Of a DNA stretch of 27,049 nt, positions 6,848 to 12,261 are shown piece by piece. The DNA is from a virus. The stretch spans positions 1 through 27,049 of the IMG/VR virus record IMGVR_UViG_3300050821_017831, one strand, 5' to 3'. Both the position numbers and the translations under genes were made by a program. The first letter of the stretch is position 1. Every line of letters begins with the position of its first letter. A model generated the notes under the pieces. That model saw only the letters and a program-made list of their open reading frames with translations. It was not told the origin of the DNA and made no database searches.

Positions 6848-7126
6848 TCACCGTGTACCACGTGCACCACGTGCACCAACACGCAGGCGGAACGACCAAT
6901 ACCCGCCACCTAGGCGAGACGCAGCTATCCTGTTCGAGCGCCGCAGGGCTGCTCGGATTGCCCGGACCTTAAACTCTCCTCCGTTCCTGCCACCCTTGTA
7001 TCGGACCTGAGGGACCTCAGCGTCTATGGCTCCGGCGAGCTCTCGATCCTCCCACGCTTCGATCATCACGTCGGTCGCGTCGAAGGATCTCGCTCCAAAC
7101 ACGCGCGTTAGAACTTCGATCAGCAT
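6848..7126 (-). CDS. Small protein coupled to the primase-helicase, possible winged-helix domain
   Basis: A 92-aa protein starting at ATG 7126, overlapping the primase stop by one base (TGATG), so probably translated by re-initiation. The sequence TDVMIEAWEDRELAGAI, then FKVRAIRAALRRSNRIAASRLGGGYWSFRLR has a helix-helix-wing look, like small DNA-binding domains found at the C-terminus of phage primases. The last ten residues (VGARGARGTR) are encoded by the right arm of the inverted repeat and are probably a by-product of that DNA element. Family not recognised. Role inferred: replication accessory factor, perhaps binding the adjacent repeat. Confidence 0.65.
   Translation of the reverse strand: MLIEVLTRVFGARSFDATDVMIEAWEDRELAGAIDAEVPQVRYKGGRNGGEFKVRAIRAALRRSNRIAASRLGGGYWSFRLRVGARGARGTR
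6854..6877 (-). repeat. Right arm of perfect 24-bp inverted repeat
   Basis: Exact reverse complement of 6704-6727, 126 bp away. It lies inside the 3' end of the 92-aa gene, where it encodes the terminal Gly-Ala-Arg repeats. Only RNA transcribed through from the primase genes would contain both arms and could fold into the full 24-bp stem. Confidence 0.9.
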
Positions 7127-9336
7127 CAGGTTTTCTTCCTTTCCGTGTACTCGTTTTTTTCAATCCTTACCCTGCAAGCGTTCGCTGCGGTGGACCGTTC
7201 TTTCGGTGTCAGCGAGATTTTGGCATAGATCGTGTGTCGTGTTTGCTTGATCTTCCATCTCTTGTCTTTTGCGTCGCTGTTATGGACTGCGACATATCCA
7301 CATCGCTCGAGTCTGTGAGGGATAGCTCGCGCGTTTCGCCTGTCCGCTAACCACGCTGCGAATAACCCATCGGCGCTGTTCTGGATCTCGAGAAGCGTGA
7401 GTGCATCAGGCCCTACACCTTCCCCTAAACTTAACTTCCAAAAACCGAATTTTTCGATCGCGTCCGCCAGCTCGTCCTCCTCCGGCGCGCGGTTGGAGTT
7501 GGCGATGTCCCAGAACGCCTGCGTCCGCTCTGGCGGCGCCGACGGATCCCACCGGCTGATGTCGTGGTCCTGGAGGTAGGCGAGCACGTGCTCGGCGCCG
7601 CCGTTGTCGTACCATCCCCAGATGAAGTTCCAGTAGTCGTCGTCGAAGTCCTCCTTCTTCAAGTCCGACCACACCACGTAGTGCCGCCTGTCGTCGGCCG
7701 GCAAGTAAACGCCGTCGTGCTTGTAGTTCGTCGTGATGATCATCCCGAGGACGTTGAAGATGTCGTAGGCCTTCGTGTGCTTCTCGTTGATGCGCAGCGT
7801 GTTGGGCGGTACTGCCAGGATAGTCTTCGTCCGCTCATAGAACGTGAACCGATTGACCTCACCGAGGTCGCGCGCCTCGCTGACGCGCAGGATCACGCAC
7901 TTGAGGTAGTCGTTGAACGACTCGAGCAGGTTGGTTGGCGACACCTCGCGGAAGTTCCACGAACCGACCGCGCGCTTGACCGGCTCGAACAGCGTATCCT
8001 TCCCGATCCCGGGCGCACCGCCGATCAATAGTGCGTGGTTGATCTTCTCACCGGGCCGCTGCACGCGGTGCGCGAGCCATGACACGACGTGCTGACGCTC
8101 TTCCGCGCTGAGCAGCATGTCGACGTGGTCGAGCCACGGGCCAACCAGCGTCGGGTCTCCTCGCCGCAGCCGCGGCGGACGGTACATGTTGAAGCTCTTG
8201 ACGCCATAGCGTTCTACCCATCCGTCGTTAGCTATCAAGCGATTCTTGATCACCATGTCCTGGCCGGGTACCCACGTCATCTGCTCGACGCTCCTGCGGC
8301 TGGAGAGCCAGACGTGCGGCTTGATCCTCTTCGGCTCGTCGTCAACCACCACCACCATCGGCGGCAGCCGAGCGTCGACGGACGCTGCCGGCCACAGGTC
8401 GCGCGTCGGCACGAATATGAAACTGTTCATTGGGGCAAGGGCCCAAAAGTCCTCGACGGTGATCCGGTCCCAGCCCGGGCACGCCTCGTTTGCCATGTAG
8501 AAGATCGTGCCGGCGCCCACCTCCGTCGGCGGCGACCGGTGGAACGACTCCCAGCGCTCGCGCGTGTTGGCCGCGTCGTAGCCGCGCCACTTCTGCGACC
8601 ACGTGTCGAACGCGTCGAAGCCCGCCTCGCTGCCCCCGGTGGCGCGGTATACGGCCATCCCCATCCTGCACCACTCTTGCCACGACGGGGTCTCGTTGGG
8701 GATGACGTCGAGCGCCGCGACGATCCGCTCGATGTCCGCGACGCTGCTGTTGACCTCGGCGTCGCCGCTGTTGTCTCGCCGCTGGCGCTGGCGCGACGAG
8801 GCCGCGACCGCCGCGTCGACCAGCCACCGCGGCGCGTCGACTATCGCGTTGTCGTTGAGCCACGCGTAGGCGCGTCCTCGGCGCACGGTCGGCGGGGCCA
8901 CCACCATGCCGCCCTGCCCGCGCACGTCGAGCCCCGGCGCGACGGTCGACGTCGAGTTGCGGATCTCGTCGGTGAAGCTCGCCGGCCACCCGAAGTACCA
9001 GTGGATCGAGCCCGACGGCGATATCGCCTGGAGCGTCGGCGGCAGCGCGCCGTGCTCCGCCTCCAGCGCCGCCATCGCGGCGATGCCGTCGACGTTGTGC
9101 CCCTGCGGCGTGTCTGCCTCGACCACCCAGAACCCGCTGACGTGGCCGGTCGGCAGCCCGATGCCAGCCTGCGGCCAGCGCTGCCAGTCCTCCTTCACCG
9201 TGGCAGCATCGCGCGTCTTACCCCACTTGTCGCCGCTGTACTCACGTGATTTGTAGGACTTTTTCGAATTTGGCGGAACCGGAAATACCTCCCACCCTCG
9301 TGCCACGTAGCTGAGTGCCGCCTCGAGTGGGGTCAC
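7126..9336 (-). CDS. Primase-polymerase / SF3-type helicase
   Basis: A 736-aa replication protein. Residues ~5-180 form a bifunctional primase-polymerase domain (PF09250-like): motif I VVEAD (71-75, E73 and D75 where most relatives have two Asp), motif II GSIHWYF (109-115, H112), motif III GLDVRGQGGMVVAPP (135-149, D137). Residues ~195-290 fit a PriCT-2 linker (SWQEWCRMGMAVYRATGG, WESFH). Residues ~405-560 are the DUF5906/SF3-like ATPase: Walker A GGAPGIGKDT (439-448), a Walker B-like strand VILRVSEARD (481-490) and sensor ITTN (534-537). The protein should unwind the origin and synthesise primers. GTG start with AAAGGA at 9343-9348, 6 nt upstream. First gene of the leftward transcript. Confidence 0.92.
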   Translation of the reverse strand: MTPLEAALSYVARGWEVFPVPPNSKKSYKSREYSGDKWGKTRDAATVKEDWQRWPQAGIGLPTGHVSGFWVVEADTPQGHNVDGIAAMAALEAEHGALPPTLQAISPSGSIHWYFGWPASFTDEIRNSTSTVAPGLDVRGQGGMVVAPPTVRRGRAYAWLNDNAIVDAPRWLVDAAVAASSRQRQRRDNSGDAEVNSSVADIERIVAALDVIPNETPSWQEWCRMGMAVYRATGGSEAGFDAFDTWSQKWRGYDAANTRERWESFHRSPPTEVGAGTIFYMANEACPGWDRITVEDFWALAPMNSFIFVPTRDLWPAASVDARLPPMVVVVDDEPKRIKPHVWLSSRRSVEQMTWVPGQDMVIKNRLIANDGWVERYGVKSFNMYRPPRLRRGDPTLVGPWLDHVDMLLSAEERQHVVSWLAHRVQRPGEKINHALLIGGAPGIGKDTLFEPVKRAVGSWNFREVSPTNLLESFNDYLKCVILRVSEARDLGEVNRFTFYERTKTILAVPPNTLRINEKHTKAYDIFNVLGMIITTNYKHDGVYLPADDRRHYVVWSDLKKEDFDDDYWNFIWGWYDNGGAEHVLAYLQDHDISRWDPSAPPERTQAFWDIANSNRAPEEDELADAIEKFGFWKLSLGEGVGPDALTLLEIQNSADGLFAAWLADRRNARAIPHRLERCGYVAVHNSDAKDKRWKIKQTRHTIYAKISLTPKERSTAANACRVRIEKNEYTERKKT

Positions 9337-9539
9337 GGCAAATCCTTTGATATATCAACGACTTAAGACGGAGCAGGCAACCGGGAAGGACGCTAGGCTA
9401 CCGCATTGCACACCGCTGTACCATCCCTCGTCCACCGCCCTCGAAAATAAATGCGCTCAGCGCGTGTTTTCTGTGTACACGTACCCCGCTACGTGCTATC
9501 AGCCATGGCAGTCGTCCACCGCGTAAGGTAACCCATGAG
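9337..9539. promoter_or_regulatory. Divergent control region between leftward and rightward genes
   Basis: About 200 bp between the start of the primase gene (leftward) and the HTH gene (rightward). It contains the 12-bp palindrome TTGATATATCAA (9347-9358), GTGTACAC (9473-9480) and an ACGTA/TACGT inverted repeat (9479-9494). These are plausible operator sites for the adjacent HTH protein. I did not find a clear -35/-10 pair on either strand, so promoters are expected here but not located. Confidence 0.5.
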
Positions 9540-9794
9540 ATGGCACGCCTACCTCGATACGCTACCAAGTTCGACTTCGCCCGCGTCCTCCAGCGCGACA
9601 TCATGGCCGGCGAGAGCGTCAGCGCGATCGCCCGCAAGTACGGCATCACGCGCCGCTGCGTCTACAACCTGGCCTACGGCAGCAGGCACAGGCAGATGAT
9701 GCCGCCCGCGAAGCTGATGGAGTTCCTCGGGTACGACCCCAGGCTGCCATACTACAGCCTCAAGAGGCAGAACGGCGATGACAAGTCAAAGTGA
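9540..9794 (+). CDS. Small helix-turn-helix protein, possible regulator
   Basis: An 84-aa basic protein. Residues ~22-46 (AGESVSAIARKYGITRRCVYNLAYG) fit a helix-turn-helix of the resolvase/homeodomain-like type, with SAIARKYGI as first helix and turn and RRCVYNL as recognition helix. No enzymatic domain is present. Its place as first rightward gene beside the divergent control region suggests it regulates one or both early transcripts. ATG 9540 is used; ATG 9535 is in another frame. The next gene overlaps its end by 17 nt. Confidence 0.75.
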   Translation: MARLPRYATKFDFARVLQRDIMAGESVSAIARKYGITRRCVYNLAYGSRHRQMMPPAKLMEFLGYDPRLPYYSLKRQNGDDKSK

Positions 9795-9981
9795 TACCAT
9801 TACTCCCGAGATGTGGCAACATCTCTTCAATATGAACGCCGAAGGACACTGCCGTGTCTGTGGTTCCCATGAAGCTAGGTGCGTGTCATTGAAGGATGGC
9901 TACGATGACAATACTATCGGCGATGGCCGTGATTGCTTTCATGGCCGTTTTGATTGTCCTTCTTTGTTGGATCGTAGCTAA
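9778..9981 (+). CDS. Small Cys-rich protein, unknown function
   Basis: A 67-aa protein with GHCRVCGSHEARC followed by later Cys residues, a possible zinc-binding site. GAGGCAG lies just upstream. It overlaps the HTH gene by 17 nt. The last ~25 residues (DGYDDNTIGDGRDCFHGRF) look less protein-like, and a second frame encoding a membrane peptide starts at 9905 within it. Either could be the main product there. No family recognised. Confidence 0.45.
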   Translation: MTSQSDTITPEMWQHLFNMNAEGHCRVCGSHEARCVSLKDGYDDNTIGDGRDCFHGRFDCPSLLDRS

Positions 9982-9997
9982 ATGGCTGACCTTATGA
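9905..9997 (+). CDS. Single-pass membrane micropeptide (30 aa)
   Basis: ATG at 9905 opens a 30-codon frame, almost all of it one hydrophobic helix (AVIAFMAVLIVLLCWIVA) with WL near the end. AAGGA at 9892-9896 lies 8 nt upstream. It overlaps the Cys-rich frame in another register. Peptides of this sort in phages include holin-like, superinfection-exclusion and host membrane effectors; which applies cannot be told. Small size makes chance a real alternative, but the ribosome binding site and clean hydrophobicity argue for it. Confidence 0.4.
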   Translation: MTILSAMAVIAFMAVLIVLLCWIVAKWLTL

Positions 9998-10029
9998 AAA
10001 GCGATTAAGGAATTGAAAAAGAGGAACGG

Positions 10030-10635
10030 ATGACAGATCGAAGCCTTGAGAGCCTCATGCAGGAGGACGCCCACGAGGCGTCGCCTGACAAGCTGGACCG
10101 CATCCGCGACGTCGCTCGCGAGCGGCGCAACCTCGATGCGGCCAAGGCCAGCCTCGAGGAGAGGCTCACGCAGGTCAACGTCGACATCAGGACGATCGAG
10201 CGCGAGACGCTGCCGAGCATGTTCGCCGAGGCGCGCGTCGACAGGATCGACATACCGGCGGAGGGCAACTATCCGGCTTGCTCCGCCACGCTCGACGACT
10301 ACTACTTTGCCAACATCGTAGCGTCGTGGGACGACGCCCGCAGGCAGGAGGGGTTCGAGGAGCTCGACCGCATAGGCTTGGGTGCCATCGTGAAGACGGA
10401 GGTCGTCGTGGCGTTCGGCCGAGACCAGGCCGCGGACCGCGACGACTTCGTGGCCGAGCTCCAGGCGCTCGGCGTCGACTACACCGAGCGCCGCGCCGTC
10501 TCGTGGAACACCCTGACCGCGGCCGTGCGCGACCTCTACGAGCGCGGGCAGCGCCTGTCCGCGGAGACCTTGAGCAAGCTCGGGGCCACAGTCAGCAAGA
10601 TCGTGAAAGTAAAACCCAAGAAGGAACCACTATGA
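10030..10635 (+). CDS. Conserved phage protein with N-terminal coiled coil, unknown function
   Basis: A 201-aa protein. Residues ~15-60 form a charged coiled coil (KLDRIRDVARERRNLDAAKASLEERLTQVN). A compact domain follows, with IDIPAEGNYPACSATLDDYYFANIVASWDDARRQEGFEELDRIGLGAIVKTEVVVAFGRD. I know this pattern from hypothetical proteins in replication regions of many phages, usually paired with a protein like the next gene. The C-terminus is Lys-rich. No catalytic motif is visible. It joins the next gene by ATGA, suggesting a complex between the two. Confidence 0.75.
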   Translation: MTDRSLESLMQEDAHEASPDKLDRIRDVARERRNLDAAKASLEERLTQVNVDIRTIERETLPSMFAEARVDRIDIPAEGNYPACSATLDDYYFANIVASWDDARRQEGFEELDRIGLGAIVKTEVVVAFGRDQAADRDDFVAELQALGVDYTERRAVSWNTLTAAVRDLYERGQRLSAETLSKLGATVSKIVKVKPKKEPL

Positions 10636-11417
10636 CCGCCACCGCCGTACCCACCGTGAAGAAAGAGATAACGCCCGCGCAGGTCGACGAGCTCAAGCGC
10701 CAGATGCAGGCCGACGCCGGGCACGGCGTCTCGACCAAGGTCGAGGACGTCATCGTTCCGCAGATCCACGTCCTCCAGCCGCTGTCGCCCGAGGTGCTCG
10801 ACGGGCCCGCGACGGTGAGCGGCGCGCGCCCGGGCGACTTTCTGATGGGCGTCGAGATCGTCCCGGGTAGAACCGGATTCTGGTTCCAGCTCTGCGCGGT
10901 CACGCAGCTGTGGCTGGAGTTCAAGCCGATCGACAGCGGCGGGGGCTTCGTCGCCTCGTACCCGTTCACCTCGGAGGGTGAGCCGCCGCTCGGAGCCAAG
11001 CGCTACGAGAAGATGAGGCTGCGCTTCGAGAGCGGCAACGAGTGCATCCACTATCGCCAGTTTTGCGGCGTCGCCTGGCGCAACGGTGGCGGGCTCGAGT
11101 ACGTCATCCCGTTCAAGTCCACCGGCCACACCGTGGCGAAGACCTGGATGATGGAGGCGGGCCGCGCCAACCGCTTCCCCGACGGGCGAGCGCCCCCGCT
11201 GTACGGGCACATCTGGAAGCTGACGACGTCTCAGCGCAAGAACGCGTCCGGGCAGTGGTACGTCGTAGACGTGTCGGCCCCGCTGATCCTCACCGACCCC
11301 GACGCCGCGAAGGTCGTCGGCGACCCCACGCACGCCTACCTGATGGGACGCGCGCTCGCTAATGCGTTCGAGGTCGGCGAGAAGGTCGCCGAGGTAGACA
11401 GGGTGGTTGACGCATGA
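10632..11417 (+). CDS. Conserved phage protein of the replication/recombination region
   Basis: A 261-aa protein starting at the ATGA junction at 10632, with AAGGA 6 nt upstream; the frame is open further upstream but that part is a shadow of the previous gene. Conserved-looking segments: VPQIHVLQPLSPEV, GFWFQLC, SGNECIHYR, GLEYVIPFKSTGHTVAKTWMMEAGRANRFP, and GQWYVVDVSAPLIL. Beta-rich with aromatic residues, it could be a single-strand DNA-binding protein, since the phage otherwise shows none here. That is inference only; I cannot name the family. Confidence 0.75.
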   Translation: MTATAVPTVKKEITPAQVDELKRQMQADAGHGVSTKVEDVIVPQIHVLQPLSPEVLDGPATVSGARPGDFLMGVEIVPGRTGFWFQLCAVTQLWLEFKPIDSGGGFVASYPFTSEGEPPLGAKRYEKMRLRFESGNECIHYRQFCGVAWRNGGGLEYVIPFKSTGHTVAKTWMMEAGRANRFPDGRAPPLYGHIWKLTTSQRKNASGQWYVVDVSAPLILTDPDAAKVVGDPTHAYLMGRALANAFEVGEKVAEVDRVVDA

Positions 11418-11710
11418 AGCGCGTCAAGAAGACCGTCGTTGCCGCCGCAGATCCGCTCGTAGCCAACCACGACACCCACGGCGATTTCGACGAGTGCTCC
11501 CGCGTGTCGCAGGCGCTGCTGCGAACCATGCGCAGCGCCCCGCGCTGGAAGGACCTGACCGACGCGCAGGTCGAGGCCATCCAGATGATAGCGCATAAAT
11601 TGCATCGAATAACCTGTGGCGACCCCAACCACCTCGACCACTGGGTCGACATCGCCGGCTACGCGAGGCTCGCGCAGCGGTCCATCGAGAAGTCAAAGGG
11701 AGTGACGTGA
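11414..11710 (+). CDS. DUF6378-like phage protein
   Basis: A 98-aa protein. The core LTDAQVEAIQMIAHKLHRITCGDPNHLDHWVDIAGYARLA (roughly 47-86) fits DUF6378, a helical family common in phages and known only as a domain of unknown function. Its GDPxHxDxWxDIAGY signature resembles all-alpha nucleotide-binding folds, but no activity is established. ATGA overlap with the preceding gene and TGATG with the next. Confidence 0.75.
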   Translation: MKRVKKTVVAAADPLVANHDTHGDFDECSRVSQALLRTMRSAPRWKDLTDAQVEAIQMIAHKLHRITCGDPNHLDHWVDIAGYARLAQRSIEKSKGVT

Positions 11711-11931
11711 TGACGCTTGGAGAATATCGCGTAGGGATCGACTTCAACCCCGGCGGCCACGAGGGGGTCAGCAAGATCAAGCGTGCGGCCGCCGACCTGA
11801 TCGACCTGATCCACGTCCTGGTCGACGGCAGCAGCCCCGAGGTAGCGCGGCTGAAGGCGCTGGCCATGACGCACGTCGAGGACGGCGCGATGTGGGCCGT
11901 CAAGGCAGAGACCAAGCCGGAGCGAGAATGA
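11710..11931 (+). CDS. Acb2/Tad1-like domain protein, probable anti-CBASS/anti-Thoeris
   Basis: A 73-aa helical protein: YRVGIDFNPGGHEGVSKIKRAAADLIDLI, then ARLKALAMTHVEDGAMWAVKA. This matches the Acb2/Tad1 hairpin domain (DUF7681) by its FNP-x-V-x-IK-x-AA-x-LIDL first helix and the alA-T-x-E-x-A-MWAVKA second helix. Acb2 proteins form hexamers that sequester cyclic-nucleotide signals of CBASS, and related proteins sponge Thoeris signals; this is established for the family and inferred here. ATG 11710 follows AAAGGGAG by ~8 nt; GTG 11707 is an alternative. It is buried in a run of small genes, all coupled. Confidence 0.75.
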   Translation: MTLGEYRVGIDFNPGGHEGVSKIKRAAADLIDLIHVLVDGSSPEVARLKALAMTHVEDGAMWAVKAETKPERE

Positions 11932-12107
11932 CCGGCGTCTGCACGATCTGCATGCTGCCGTTCGACGAGTACGGGCACAACGCGTGGCCGGTGAACAGCG
12001 GACGCTGCTGCAACCGGTGCCAGGACACCGTAGTCATTCCGGCCCGCATCAGGGCAATGCGCGAGCGCGCAGCGAAAGAGAGCGCGCGTGAGCCTGACCT
12101 GGAGTGA
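11928..12107 (+). CDS. Small zinc-ribbon protein
   Basis: A 59-aa protein with CTIC (5-8) and CCNRC spaced like a zinc ribbon: CTICMLPFDEYGHNAW, then NSGRCCNRCQDTVVIPARI. Similar short proteins with CxxC-PFDEYGHN are common in phages and have no known role. ATGA overlap with the Acb2-like gene. The frame upstream of 11928 is a shadow. Confidence 0.75.
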   Translation: MTGVCTICMLPFDEYGHNAWPVNSGRCCNRCQDTVVIPARIRAMRERAAKESAREPDLE

Positions 12108-12261
12108 GATCGAGCGGGTGCTGGTCGAGTTCTTCGAGGAGGACGACGACTACATCACGTGGACGAACGAGGCGGGTGAGTGGGAGATGCGGCACGTCGA
12201 GACCGGGGATCGCACCAACCTGACGACGTTCGCGAAGGAGCTCGCGGAGTGGCAGCCGTGA
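12088..12261 (+). CDS. Small acidic protein, paralogue of 20284-20457
   Basis: A 57-aa protein from GTG 12088, too short for most gene callers. It reads MSLTWSEIERVLVEFFEEDD, ending GDRTNLTTFAKELAEWQP. Another 57-aa protein at 20284 has the same plan: W-x-E-x-ER-x-LVEFF, an acidic middle, a G-R-T-x-x-L/S-T-x-x-A-x-x-LA end. That similarity and the overlaps at both ends (20 nt with the previous gene, ~13 nt with the methyltransferase) support it. Function unknown. Confidence 0.65.
   Translation: MSLTWSEIERVLVEFFEEDDDYITWTNEAGEWEMRHVETGDRTNLTTFAKELAEWQP

Noticed and set aside
8089-9249. 386-codon + strand frame
   Set aside because: Antisense shadow of the primase-helicase, which has clear motifs in its own frame.
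9337-9539. Specific promoter calls for the divergent region
   Set aside because: Several partial -35/-10 matches exist but none has both hexamers and spacing right, so only the region as a whole is listed.
10536-11333. 265-codon - strand frame
   Set aside because: Antisense to the conserved protein at 10632-11417, which has coupled neighbours and a ribosome binding site.
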